A stretch of 64,000 nucleotides of DNA from Eucalyptus grandis. Taxonomy: Eukaryota > Streptophyta > Magnoliopsida > Myrtales > Myrtaceae. The translations under genes and the position numbers were made by a program. The DNA lies in NCBI RefSeq assembly GCF_016545825.1, contig NC_052616.1:36446192-36510191 (forward strand), read 5' to 3'. The notes under the pieces were generated by a model. That model made no database searches, was not told the DNA's origin, and saw only the letters and a program-made list of their open reading frames with translations. Below, piece by piece: positions 25,083-36,663 of the stretch (the stretch's first letter is position 1; each line of letters starts with the position of its first letter).

Positions 25083-28000
25083 TGTGACATCCCAAATTTC
25101 TGATTCTGTTTTCAATTAAATGAGACGGACTTTTCATCGACGCGCTTATAGTTCAATTCTCCGAGCTGATCACTCACGAGATAACTAGTCTATCGGGAGA
25201 AGCCGTTAAGAATTTAAATGCAATAGACTTGAGAATCGACCATGAACCGACATTGCTCGACCGTATAAATCTGCAAGGATCATTACGACACCGTCGAATC
25301 GAACGAGAGATCGCAATAGGTCGATTCGACCGAGATATGTAATTAGAGTGTGGGTGATTCCACCTGATTTCAATATCCTCGTCGATCGGCACTGAACTGA
25401 TTATTCTGTCGTTTTGGGTACCCTGTGTCCGTATTTGAAACCTTGAGATTTTCACGACAATCGGGAGTCGTTAATGTGTCGAAGATTTATGTCGTGGCTT
25501 GAAAATAATCAACCATGGGTCAATTGCACTAAAAATTTCCTAAAAGCTACCCGGTAGATTAGGACGCGCTCAAATCGCGCCCCGATTGAAATTAACCGTG
25601 ATTTTAAACCCGGATTCAGAAATTGAAAGTTCTGCATGTCACAATTCATTTTAGGAACGTCGACTCATCTCCGAAGATTTTTTCTACAAACCGAGATTTT
25701 GGCGGAAAAGCAAAGTAAGGCCGTTTTTGTTCGGGATTGTCGAGAGCCGTTTTAATCGAATCTTCGGGATGCAAGTTGGATCATTTGACAGGAAATGTCA
25801 TGAGAAGGCCGAGGACACATGGGTTGATTTAATTGAGCTTCAATTGGATGGAATTAATTGGCAATTGAATGAATTAAGTGAACAAATGTTCAAAATTCAG
25901 AAATCCCCTTGGCACACCACATTTGGACCTATTAACTAGCTTGTAGGGAAGCTAGAGGAGAGAGAGAGGCTGAAAGGTGGGCCGGCCATGGTGGGGACAA
26001 GGAGAGAGAGATTGACAAGTGTTGAAGCTAGAAGAGCTCTTGGGGCCCCTTGCTTCAGCTGAAGCTTCTCCTTCCTTGAATCCCTCGTGCGGCAGCTTTC
26101 TCCATGGTTGAGGAAGGGAAAAAGCTTGAGAAACCAAAGTGGAGAGCGACCAGCAGCCGTCCGAAGCCCCGCAAGCCCACCGGGAGCAGCTAGCTTGCTC
26201 GTCGCGTCGATCCCGTGCAACCGCGAGTCCAGCCGCCGCGCTTCGTTCCGCGTCCTCTGGCCGTCTAGCTCGCCGTTCGACAGCCACAGCACCGCCTGGG
26301 AGCCGCCCGAAGCTTCCTCTTTCCCGTCTGACCTCCCCATCGCCGTCGCTCGCCCGTGGAAGCCAACCGGAACCAGCAACAGTCGTCGCGCCCTCCAGTT
26401 CGTCCAGCAGCCGCTCCGCTTGTGTCCGCTCGTTCAGGCCGTCGTTCAGCCACGCCTGGCCATCGTCGGAGCCAGCAGGGTCGCCGGAACCTCCGCCTGC
26501 ACCGCCCGGCCGCTTGCTGTTCCTCCTCTCGCCGTTTCCAAAGAAATCGGGCCATCGAACAGCTCTTCTCCGGAAGATCGGTAGCCGAAGACAAAGAAGA
26601 AGTTCCAGACTTCGAGGCCCGTTTTTGGTATCTTCTCAGCCTTTGTTGGTGTCGCCGCTTCGGGGTTTATCGACCGCCTTGGCGTCGTGGTCGCCGTGAA
26701 CTCACCGGCGCGCAAAACCGGTGAGTTTATCCTCTAAACCTTGCTTAGCAAGTTAATCATGCTTAAGGGGTGTTTAGATTAGTCTAATTAGGTTTAGGTG
26801 GTTAGATTAGATTATTTTAATGTAAATTAGATTAGTTGTATGATTAGTTTAAGGGATGTTTAATTAGGGCTAATTGTATGTTTAAATTAGTGTAATCTAA
26901 TTTAAGCCCTAATTGATTTTTTTTTTTTTTTTAATTAAATAATTATTTCGAATTTTTAAATATTATTTTATTGTTTTATATTATTATAATATATTATTTA
27001 ATTATTTAATTTTCGGAATTAAATTTAATTATTTAATAATTTCGAAAATTTTGCCGGGATGGCCGTTAGAATTTCGCGCCGATCGCAAAGGTGCGGTCGG
27101 TTTGTGCTAATTGTATGCGTAATTGCGAAATTGAGTGAAAATGATGATTATGGTTAATTATTCCAAAGTGAGGAATTAAATGAAATTGGAGAAGTTTTGG
27201 TATTTAACTTGAAAATACCCTGTTGGCTTTTGGCACCGTAATTGGTTTGTAGGATCGCTTTGAATCGTTGGATGTTATTGGATTATATACCCAGTTCTAT
27301 GGTTTAAATATATTTACTGCTTTGGCGAGCAATTGGTTTATATATGTCAGCTTGTGTGAGCATTATATGTCAGCTTGTGAGAGCAATGATCGTTTATCAG
27401 CTTGTGAGAGCAACGATCCATATATCAGCTTGTGCGAGCTATCATCTATGTATATATCAGCTTGTGCGAGCTATCATCTATGTATATATCAGCTTGTGCG
27501 AGCTATCATCTATGTATATATCAGCTTGTGCGAGCTACCATCTATATCAGCTTGTGAGAGCATTGCATCCATGTCAGCTTGTGTGAGCCATGATTTATTA
27601 ATGGATGGATAGATGGTATGAATTAATAGATGGTATGAATTGATAGATGATATGAATTGATATATGGTATGAATTTATCGACGTATGAGTTGCACTGACG
27701 TGCAGGAAGGACTGAGGCGAGGTAAGTCCTCTATTCTCTTTGTGTGGCTAGAGCACCCTGGGGCTTATTTTCTTCCTAATTGAGTTTTAGAGGGTAGGAC
27801 TCGCTGAGACATCGTCTCATCCCGGTTGTGGGATAATATTTCAGGTCCCTAGATGGCGGATCCTCTGGAGCTTTTTGGTAGACCAGTGAGGGTCGCTGAG
27901 AGGATTTTTGACTTCGCCGATCCAGACTGAAGAGCTGGCGAATGGACCTGTCTAGCTGGTCTTAGGACAGCTTTGTTTTTGAGGACTGATCTTTTATAGA

Positions 28001-28233
28001 TCTTTTGTTAATAGCCTAGTCTTGTAAATTGACTGGTTTGATATGTATAAAGATGTGTGGTTGGTTTTGAAAATGTGATCCTGCTTTTCTATCCCAATTG
28101 AGTTTTGTCTGGGGATTATTTATCCGCTTCCGCATGTGTAATTAAAAAGAATGGGTCGGCGACGTGTCCTGGGAAGTCGCATTTCTATCGACCGCAGTGG
28201 GATGTGCACGTGCTCGAGATTCGGGGCGTGACA
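25083..28233 (+). repeat. Solo LTR D (innermost insertion, uninterrupted)
   Basis: A complete 3151 bp LTR, TGTGACATCC...GGGGCGTGACA, flanked by a perfect AGGAA duplication (25078-25082 and 28234-28238). Parts in order: a U3-like first kilobase; a GC-rich leader at about 26000-26715 with several overlapping open frames that look compositional; a donor GTGAGT at 26721; tandem repeats at 27348-27597; a microexon-like block at 27706-27721 (GTAAGT follows); the palindrome TGAGACATCGTCTCA at 27805-27819; an acceptor TTTCAG at 27846; then an ATG at 27855 whose LTR ORF stops after 18 codons. Confidence 0.9.
27348..27597. repeat. Nine-unit tandem repeat with CAGCTTGTGNGAGC core in LTR D
   Basis: Nine units each begin CAGCTTGTG(T/A/C)GAGC and vary in their tails; three central units of about 32 bp (core plus TATCATCTATGTATATAT) are nearly identical. 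The core resembles that of the E1 repeats read in LTR sense (CAGCTTCTGGTGAGC). Unit spacing is irregular, there are no associated cas genes, and the setting is a plant LTR, so this is not a CRISPR array. Confidence 0.9.
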
Positions 28234-30439
28234 AGGAATGTGTGGGCTTGAGAAATTGGCGGGCCACACGAATTGGCCTTGTTTAGCCGAATAAAAAATT
28301 TGGGCTTGGCTTGGAGCAGGCCAAGGCTCGGATCTATTAGAATAGTTTAGTGGGCTGAATTGTTGTAGATTGAGCCAGTTGAGTTAGAGATGGGTATTTA
28401 GGCCCAAGTGTTTTTATTTTCAATTAAGTTATAGTTATGATTTGATTAGTGATTTTAATGCTACTATTGATTTCTAATCTTAGCATTTCTTATGATAAAT
28501 CTTTCATAGATTAATGTCAAATTCTTAATATGTCATATGATTTCATAGATTTGCAAAATTACAAGAGAATTGTAATTTAGTAGATTTCGAATGGAATTAA
28601 GTGAAACACATTATACACTAATAAATTGACTAACAACGTGTATTAGAGATTAATCGATATCGAGTGACTAGTGTTGAAAGGGATCATGCATGGAGGCCAC
28701 AACTTCTCTCTCATTTCTCTATTCTCTCTCTCATCTCCCACAGTTTTCTCAAAACCAAAGCTGCCGAAGGGGGGCTTTACAATCATTAGATTTACTAATG
28801 ATGAGGCTACTCTAGGGATTAGACTTGTAACTCTTTTTCCCTCATAACTTGTGCCTTTCTCTCTCTCTCCAAAGCAACCGAAATCTTCTTCTTCTTCCTC
28901 TTTATCTCTCTCAGTCGAGCAACGAAGAACCAATAGAAAATCCAGCGATTTTTCTTGTTCTTGCATTCGAGAATAGTTGCTGATCTTCAAAGCTTTTTGA
29001 GTCACCAAGTAGCTGAACTAAGGTAAGGAAAGATAAGTCTCTAAACTAGAAGTTATCCATTGATTTTGTCAAGGAACTTGAGGAAATAGCTGAATGGTGG
29101 AGAATTGGATGTGATGTTGTTGTTTTGTGTTGGATTGAGCTAGATGGTGCCTAGATTGAAGCTACAAGTCATTGCATGTTGCATTAGAGTCTTGCATGTT
29201 TCGAAATTTAAGAGTGAGTGAGCTGTAATTGTCAAGCAAGGTGGAAATGTGACCGCCGAGTGAAGACACGTGATGTATGTTGTGGTAGGTGAGCCGAGGT
29301 GTGAATATTTGCTTTGTACCAAACTGTGGAAGGTTTCTATGTAAGTAAAAACCTACTGTGATTATCCTTAGATGCTGTAAAAGAGTGTCAAGATGCTGTA
29401 AGAGAGATTGGTAGAGAAACTAACAGTTTGGTTGAGCTAGAAATGAAGAAAACGGTGCAAAATGTTTCTGTTCTAGAGAAATATAGATGAAAAGCCTTTT
29501 GTTTTATGTCGCCTTGATTTCTAATGATGAAGATAAGGAAAAGAACAATTTTACTTGAGAAAACATCCATTAGATTGAGTTCAACTCTAGTTATAGCAGT
29601 ATAGATGCGAAAACATGTAGGTAGGAGTAATTCTCTTTGAAATAGTAAGCTGTATTGTAGAAGACAACAGAACCTTTGATGATTCCACAAATTTTCTGTA
29701 ATTTTCTAGATATAATTGAACCTTAAACCCTTCATGAAAGTTGTAGGAAATATTCTTAGGAATAACATATCAAAATTTGAGAACAAACGGACAAGGTTTG
29801 GCTAGTAAAACGATTTTTTTCTGTTGGTATTAAATCTGGAAAATTGCTGCAGAATTTTAGGAAAGAAGATAGTAATTACTGCTCTTAATACAGTGAGATA
29901 TAGAATTATTTTTCTTCATGGAAAATTCAATCTATGTCTCTACTTTAACATACTAAAATTTCGTAGCATTTCGACAAGATTTGATATACTTTCCGTGTCT
30001 GTGATTCGAACTGTTCATTTTAGTCCACAGAATGTTTTGATCCGAGAATATGCAATAGTTGTTGTCTCTTGTACTTGGCTTGCATGACACATATGGAGTC
30101 TAGTGACCTTATGATAGTGGTTAGTCTGTACAAGAGCAAGCCTCATCTATCACTTGAAGTGTGGTTATGGTATAGATACCAATAATGGCATGCATGTGCA
30201 GTGAGTGTGATGCATAGTGCTTAATTATAGGGTAAAAATTTGTTAAGCACGGTATGGGACGTGCCGAAATGGGTTTTATCTTATAATTTGGACACGCACG
30301 TGTGTTTCATACATGAGAGTTAAGAGTATAGATTATACTTGAGATAGTTGTGTATTTTTGAGGTCTTTTGCATACGGTGATTACATTAATAAAAAATGTG
30401 ATGTGTGAAATGTGTGCTTGAATGAGTAAGAGATTTTCA

Positions 30440-30690
30440 TTGGTACTGAGATGCCGATGATGCCCCTTGGAAGTGGGATGCCCATGCTGTGTGATCTTGG
30501 ATGCGTTGGTCCCGTGTTACTAAGATACCTCGGAGTGAGATGCCCTTGTCTGTGATCAAGGATGCCCTGGTCTTGTGATACTGAGATGCCTTGGAGTGAG
30601 ATGCCCCATGCTATGTGATCTTGGGATGCCTCGGTTGTGTGATACTGGGATGCCTCGGAGTGAGATGCCCATGATAGAGATATTGTGGAA
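30440..30690. repeat. Degenerate tandem repeats (GATGCC/TCGGAGTGAGATGCC) in LTR B
   Basis: Repeated phrases GGAGTGAGATGCCC, TGTGATCTTGG and GATACTGGGATGCC recur about four times with a period of roughly 60-65 bp. As in the other LTRs, they lie between a donor-like site and the acceptor before the LTR ORF. Confidence 0.75.
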
Positions 30691-31078
30691 GTCCGGATGT
30701 GGGATTCCGGAAGTGACTTGATCGGGCCAGCTGTGTTCCGGTGGGTAAACTGATTGGGGGGGGGATTTGATATTCACGCTAAATTATAATCTCTACTTGG
30801 CGTGTGAGTTGAGCATACCATTGTTGCATTCCATAATGATATAGATTGAGACATGAGACATACATATACTTTTGGCACATTTGATATGGAGTAGTCATTC
30901 ATTTGGTACATCGATATTAGTTAGGTACATTTATGACAATCTTGTCTTAATATCTTAAGCTGTTTGGTTATGTTTCTCTTGTATACTTTGGTAACTGTGG
31001 ATTGTCTAGGTTAGAGTCTTATTATTTCTTTATTGGGCATAGTTTTTGCTCATTCCTTATATTTTTCAGATTGATAGT

Positions 31079-31324
31079 ATGGACGTGCTGTTGATAGCTC
31101 ATTACAGGGTGGTAGCATGCCTCGAGGTTTCTTTTCATGATGTGTATGACCCTAACGTTGACATGACTTTCTCCAAGTATGAGGCTACATTGTGGATGGA
31201 TGATGGTAGAGCTGAGATGATTCCGATGAGGTTTGTCGCATGGTTCATGAACCACGAAGGGGAGATGTTTGGCCCTCTTCCTTATGGTGCTGGAGGACCT
31301 AGAGCTAGGACGGATGGCACCTAG
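31079..31324 (+). CDS. LTR-resident accessory ORF, short divergent form (81 aa), intact in LTR B
   Basis: An uninterrupted 81-codon frame starts at an ATG 9 bp after an acceptor-like ATTTTTCAG. The protein contains FSKYEATLWMDDGRAEMIP, FVAWF and MFGPLPYGAGG. These line up with LVKSTIWVDVGRDDFVP, YRSWY and RDGPIP of the ORF at 41355-41882: a Trp followed by (V/M)D.G, a conserved VP/IP, an aromatic W(Y/F) pair and a GP(I/L)P. It lacks the long acidic tail of the C-type protein. The function is unknown; there is no signal peptide or membrane segment. Whether it is expressed cannot be told from sequence. Confidence 0.5.
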   Translation: MDVLLIAHYRVVACLEVSFHDVYDPNVDMTFSKYEATLWMDDGRAEMIPMRFVAWFMNHEGEMFGPLPYGAGGPRARTDGT

Positions 31325-34300
31325 ACGCCTATGATCGTGTAGAAGCTAGAGGAACGTCTTTTGTTTTTTGATAGACGTGGGCTTGTGTGAGATTAGTGGA
31401 GTTAGATACCCCCTCACCCTTTTTTCCCTAGCTATTTACTTACATCTTACACTTTTGGAACTTGTAGATATGATGTATACATAAGTAGGAGAATGTGTAA
31501 GTAGTCCAGGTTGATTTTTGTAGGCTTGAATGCTAGTAAGGAAAGAAATGAAGCTTCTCATGATCTTTATCTATAATTATTAATAGATTGTCTAATATTA
31601 TGAATCGACAGGACTAACCATTGAAGGTGAACACTATAGGCTAACCATTGAAATTTATAAATCCTGCAAGATGATAATCTTTGTAATTTCCACTTGCGCT
31701 TAGTACGTGACGCTACTTGGACGTCACAAAAAGCCTTCTCCAAAATGTACAAGGGTTCAGTAGACTCAGGTATAGGACCATCCCTTCATTCGTCCTGGTA
31801 GTAATGATACCACGACCTATACCCATGGGGCACAAAATCGTCTCTAGTCACATCGACCCAAACGATGGACTTCACCAAAACATACTCCAATCCTTCAGGG
31901 TGGTGATCTATCGGTTACTCCCCGGTACACCAAATTGCTTGGGAGAAGGGGGAGTTATAGGTGTTGCCATCTATAGGCTTGAAATATTGTCCCACAATGA
32001 GGTGAAATTACATCTTAGTGAGTTCTACCTTCCTAAGACTCGATTAGAAAACCAATACGCCGTAAGGACTGCCTATACACAACACGAGTCAGAGGACTTA
32101 CCTTGATCTCAAATTCCACGTGCAATACTATTCAATAAGCACCCAATCAATCACCATAGATCGAAGCATCAATCAATCAACCTAGTCGATTACATATCAT
32201 CCCGACCTTTCCCCGGTCATTTTAATTAATATCATACGTTCACCAAGATGGAATAACTAGTCGTCAAGCTCACATGCATTCTCCAATGTGACATTCCTAG
32301 TCACCGAGCCCACATGCATTCTTCGAGACGACACACCTAATCACCGAGCCCACATGCCTTCTCCAAGGTAATATACTTAATCATCAAGCCAACATAATAT
32401 AACGCATTTCTCCGAGACGACATCCTTAGTCATTGAGCTAGCATGATCTATTGCATAATCAATTTCCTTTCTACAAATCCCTCTATTGTCCACAGTCTAC
32501 CAAAATATTTTTGGCACTGACAACCAATACCTGGTTGTTCTTCAATTAATTACCCAAAATTAATTAATTTAGGAATAAATCCTAAAAATCATAACTAAAT
32601 CAATTCCGCATGAACTAAAACTCGAATAAATAAACAGACTATACCACAATAATTAGCATAAAATTCCAGTCACCGGTCATCCTGGTTAAATTTCAAAAAA
32701 AAATAAATAATTAAATAAATAATTATAAAAATTAATTATTAAATAGCAATAAATCCAACTTAGGCCTGTAATGCCTAATTGAACGTCGAAACGGACCCGA
32801 AAAAATTCTAAGGTTCATTCAATAAATATTAGAACCTATCTACTCGCTAATGGCTACATCTAACCACCTAACATGCATCGGCAAATCACTAATTTAATTA
32901 CTCTAATCTAATCTGACCACTTAACCACACTTAATTAAGTTTAATTAACCATTAAGCATCATTAGTCTACTGAGCGAGTTTAGTGAGTTAGACTCACTTG
33001 TTTAACGAGCGAGTCGGATCAAATCGACGGGAATGTCGTGGGGGTCACTTCTATCCAAAGTAGGCCTAGTATTCAAGGCTCGAAACACCTCCAAAGCAGA
33101 CCTTCAAAATGGCTGGAAACCCACTGGCTTCTCCTTTGTTCTTGGCTACCAACAAAGAGAACAAAGTTGATTCGGTGAGGTAGGAATCGGGAAAGGCAGC
33201 AGGGATGGTTCTTGAGTCCAGACGGGGCTCAACGACTCCAACAGTTGCTCACAACGACTCCAGTCCAGTGCTTGCTAGGCGTCGGACAAGGCGAGGCTAG
33301 GACAGTGGAATGGCGAGACTGCTAGGCGAACGTGCGAAGCAGCAGCAGTGCTTGCGCGGGACGGAGGCGACGAACAGTGACGACGCGGGCAATCCTGGTG
33401 TGTGACAGCGCGAGGAGCTTTGGTGGCTTTGTTAGTCTTCTCCCTGGGCAATTGGTTCCAAAATGCACACTAAAGAAGATGGAGGGCCGAGCGGCTACAA
33501 GAGGGGATGAGGAGGGAGAGACAAGGGGTCCATAAGCTATCTTTTTTCCATTCAATTGTCTCCTTTGACTCAACCTCAGCCAAGCTGCCTTCCCTGGTTG
33601 CAATTTAGCCAGCAATGCTACCTGTATAACTCTTGAAATGGTCCAAAACAACCTAGGCAAGGGGGCATAAGAATTTCAAGCAAATTTGGCTTCGATTGGA
33701 CATAGTTTGATTCTTGATTCAATCCCCATTGACCTCAATAAATTCAATCAACCCAACATCGGTCATCTCAGCATTTTTCCTCACCCATGGATCCATCTTG
33801 CATCCAAATTTTGCGAAAAAAAAAAACGATCCCCGATATTTTTTTAACAAAAACAGTCATACCTCGACTTTTTCCCAAAAAGTCTCTAGTTGCAGAAAAA
33901 TCTTCTCAGATTGAGTCGACATTCCTAGAATTTATTGTGACGTGACAAATTTATGATTAATTTCTGAAATCGGACCCAAATTTATGGTTAATTTTCACTC
34001 AGCACGTTTTTAGCGTGACCTAGGCCATCGGTAACTTTTAAAAAAAATTAGGGCAAATGACCCGTGGTTGATTTTCGTCAACCACAATAAACCCACTCAA
34101 CACATTGGCGACTCTCGGTTGTCATGAAAAGCTCGAGGATTTTAATACGGACACAAGGTATTAAAACAACAGAAAAATCAAATTAATGCCAATCGATGAG
34201 AATTTTCCAATTTAGTGGATTCACCCATGATCGGCCATACATCTTAGTCAAACTGACCTATCTTTGATCTCAAATCAATTTTATATTGTGCCATAATGGT

Positions 34301-34496
34301 CTCTAAAGATGAGCACGGTCGAGAAGCCGATTCTTAGTCGAATTCTCAAGTTTATTGCCTTAAAATTCCTTAATGGTTTTCCTAGATAGTCTAGTTATCT
34401 CGAGAGTGATTAGCTCTAAGAACAGCCTTATAGGCACGTCAATGAAATGCTCGATTAATTCAATAGAAAACAGGGTTGAAAATTTGAGATGTCACA

Positions 34497-34511
34497 ACTC
34501 TTCCCCTCTTA
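34497..34511 (-). other. Polypurine tract of element C
   Basis: The minus strand reads TAAGAGGGGAAGAGT, directly before the left LTR start TGTGACATC. It is the same tract as in E1. Confidence 0.85.
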
Positions 34512-34596
34512 TAAAAAGTCCGTCCTCAAAATTTAAACCTTACAAAACTCAGGCAAAAAGGTGGGGGTACAACTGTCTCATCGACTCTTTAGTCTC

Positions 34597-35760
34597 TCAC
34601 ATTGCTCCTTCAATACCATGGTGTTGCCAGACCATTTTTACCAACAAAATGGTCTTTGTATGTAGAACTTGTTCTTTTCTATCCATGATCTGAACCGGGC
34701 TTTCAACGCGTGACACACGGTCATCCACGTCCAATTCCTTGAAATTGAGTACGTGGGTCAAGTGAAACGAACCTATGTACCTCAAACTCAATTTTCCTTT
34801 CTTTCAAAAGCACGAAGTTCCCCTCATTTGTGACACTTTCAGAAAAAACGTGATCACCAACTTGGAATTTCAATAATCTCCGGCGCTTATCTACATAACT
34901 TTTTTGTCTACTCTAAGCAGTCTTTAATCTGCTTCTGATTATTGGACCAACTCTGGGCCTGTGATCTTTCTTTCCCCAAATTCATCCTAACACACTGGTG
35001 TTTTGCACACTCTGCCATATAATGCTTCAAAGGGAGCCATCTAGATGTTCTACTGATAACTATTATTGTAGTCAAATTCCACCAGGTGTAGCTGATCTTC
35101 CCAACTTCCCTTGAAATCTAGTACACAAGCTCTCAGTATGTCCTCGAGGGTCTGAACTGTCGTCTTAGACTGGCCATCCGTCTGAGGATGATATGCCATA
35201 CTGTATTAAAGCATTGTACTTAGAGCACTTTGCAAGCTATTCCAAAAAGCGGCGGTAAATCTTGGGTCTTGATCTGAAGTTATCGTAACCAGCACTCCAT
35301 CCATTCAAACTACCTGACACACGTACAAATCTGCGTGTCTATCCAAACTGAGGTCCTTTTGAACTGCAATGAAGTGAGTTGACTTTGTCGGTTTGTCGAC
35401 TACCACCCAAATCAAATCATTTCATCTCTAACTCATCGGCAATCCAGTCACAAAATCCATCGTGATATTTCCCCATTTCCATTCTGGGATCTCGAGAGGT
35501 TGCAGAAGTCTTATTGGCTTGTAATATTGAGCTTTTACTTGTTGACACGTCAAACACTTGGCGACATGCTTGGCGATATCCACCTTCATACCTAACCACC
35601 AATAGTGTTGACGCAGATTCTGATACATTTTGGTACTTCTAGGATGAATGTTGTAGCTGCTATGATGCGCTTTCGATAGAATATTCTCTATAAGTTCCAC
35701 ATCGTCGTACAACCAAATGTCATCGGAACCTTAGTGTTCCTCCATTAGAGATCTGAAAGT
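34597..35760 (-). pseudogene. Integrase region of element C (decayed)
   Basis: The integrase N-terminal zinc finger is at 35428-35712: HHSSYNIHPRSTKMY, then CLTCQQVKAQY, giving His-His-Cys-Cys, followed by the start of the catalytic core (WGNITMDFVTGLP). The core is broken by stops. The C-terminal tail is at 34597-34791 (ESPVQIMDRKEQVL, LVKMVWQHHG), a typical Tekay/Del polyprotein end adjoining the 3' LTR. Confidence 0.82.
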
Positions 35761-35798
35761 CAACCTTTCTTTTCTCAAAGTTCGCTTGAAGAATTTTC

Positions 35799-36655
35799 TA
35801 GGGGTGTGCAACAGAAACCGCCCGATCCGGGATCGGACTGAATCGGCTGGTTTTAGGCGGTTCACACCGTTGGCGGTCCGGTTCCCGATTCTTAATCTTG
35901 GAACCGGCAGCCGGTCGGTCCGATTCCCGTTCCAAGGTGAGAACCGGATTAGATCAAATTTTTTTATATATAATTTATATACATATAATATATAAACACA
36001 TAATATATTAATATTATATATGAAACTTATTGCAATTGGAATTGCAATTGAGGTAATAACCTCTTATGTGGCCAAGAGACCACCAAAGCTCTTGTTGTTC
36101 CTCTTTGTTAGTTTCATCTTCTACTCAATGTGGAACAAGGCTTTAGAAGTTCGGTCACACTCTCTCTCTTGCTCCCCTCACTTGCAAACGACAAGGCGCT
36201 TCAAGCGTAAAAAAGTTTCACATCGACTAAACATTGAAAGCATAGAAGAGAGATTGTCTATAAAATCTAAACCAAGCACCACCTTTAATCAATTTGTTCA
36301 TGGCTTTTATGCTTAAAATTAAGCTTGAAAAACATAAACTGTGACGCAAGTTTACTTTGAATATTTTGCACATGGAAACATGTGAGTAGTTTTATTAGAT
36401 CGCTCGGGAACTAAATTGGATTAATTGGTCCGGAGCATGGTTGTTCTTTGGTCAATGGTCGTTCTTTAGTGAAAAAAGGAAGTGTTGATTTTGTTGGATC
36501 GGACTGGACTGGACCGGAACCGATGGTCCAGTCCAGTTCCTAGTCCTAGGACAAAACGATCCGGTCCACAATTCCCAAAATTGGGAATCGGTTCTCCCGG
36601 TCCAGTTCTCGATTCCACCTAGGAACCGGACCAAACCGGGAACCGATCACCCCTA
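35799..36655. mobile_element. Non-autonomous hAT-like element 1
   Basis: An 857 bp insertion flanked by a perfect 8 bp duplication GAATTTTC (35791-35798 and 36656-36663), with ends TAGGGGTG...CACCCCTA. Both ends are rich in repeated GAACCGG/CCGGTTCC motifs, like the subterminal repeats of hAT elements. It sits in the RNase H-integrase linker of element C. It has no transposase; a 98-codon open frame at 36020-36316 of unknown origin lies in the centre. The 8 bp TSD and the TA-GGGG terminus support hAT. Confidence 0.85.
36215..36266 (+). promoter_or_regulatory. Possible plant snRNA-type promoter (USE plus TATA) inside hAT element 1
   Basis: GTTTCACATCG (36215-36225) matches the plant snRNA upstream sequence element RTCCCACATCG at 9 of 11 positions. 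A TATAAAAT box follows at 36259-36266, with 33 bp between them, close to the spacing known for Pol II-transcribed plant snRNA genes. About 30 bp downstream, CATGGCTTTTATGCTTA vaguely resembles the start of U2 but is too diverged to call an snRNA. It may be a captured host fragment or chance. Confidence 0.25.
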
Positions 36656-36663
36656 GAATTTTC

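Larger units (their letters stand above)
28239..31728 (+). repeat. Solo LTR B, 3' segment
   Basis: Continues LTR B after insertion D and ends TTGGACGTCACA at 31728, before the AAAAG duplication. It holds a pyrimidine-rich leader near 28700-28900, a donor-like AG|GTAAGG (GT at 29023), tandem GATGCC(C/T)-rich repeats at about 30440-30690, an acceptor-like ATTTTTCAG (AG at 31068-31069), and an intact short ORF at 31079-31324. Confidence 0.82.
24416..34496 (-). repeat. Left (3') LTR of element C, split by insertion B
   Basis: LTR parts are 24416-24976 and 31734-34496 (about 3.32 kb in total). The minus-strand start TGTGACATCTC at 34496 adjoins a polypurine tract (complement ACTCTTCCCCTCTTA at 34497-34511). 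B entered between codons of the LTR ORF: the acidic C-terminal part lies at 24708-24971 and the N-terminal part at 31734-31971, which also has stops. Internal tandem repeats of about 37-40 bp (GAGCCCACATGC core) run at about 32240-32450. The donor GTGAGT complement is at 32992-32997. Confidence 0.82.

Noticed and set aside
26087..26699. Several overlapping 110-186 codon frames on both strands
   Set aside because: GC-rich LTR D leader with low-complexity Ser/Arg/Pro/Ala composition and no family resemblance.
27348..27597. Regular direct repeats with variable spacers resembling a CRISPR array
   Set aside because: The repeat core is short, spacers are largely identical to one another, and the array lies inside a plant LTR.
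36020..36316. 98-codon ORF in hAT element 1
   Set aside because: No transposase motifs; it overlaps the promoter-like segment and has unremarkable composition. Treated as filler or captured DNA.
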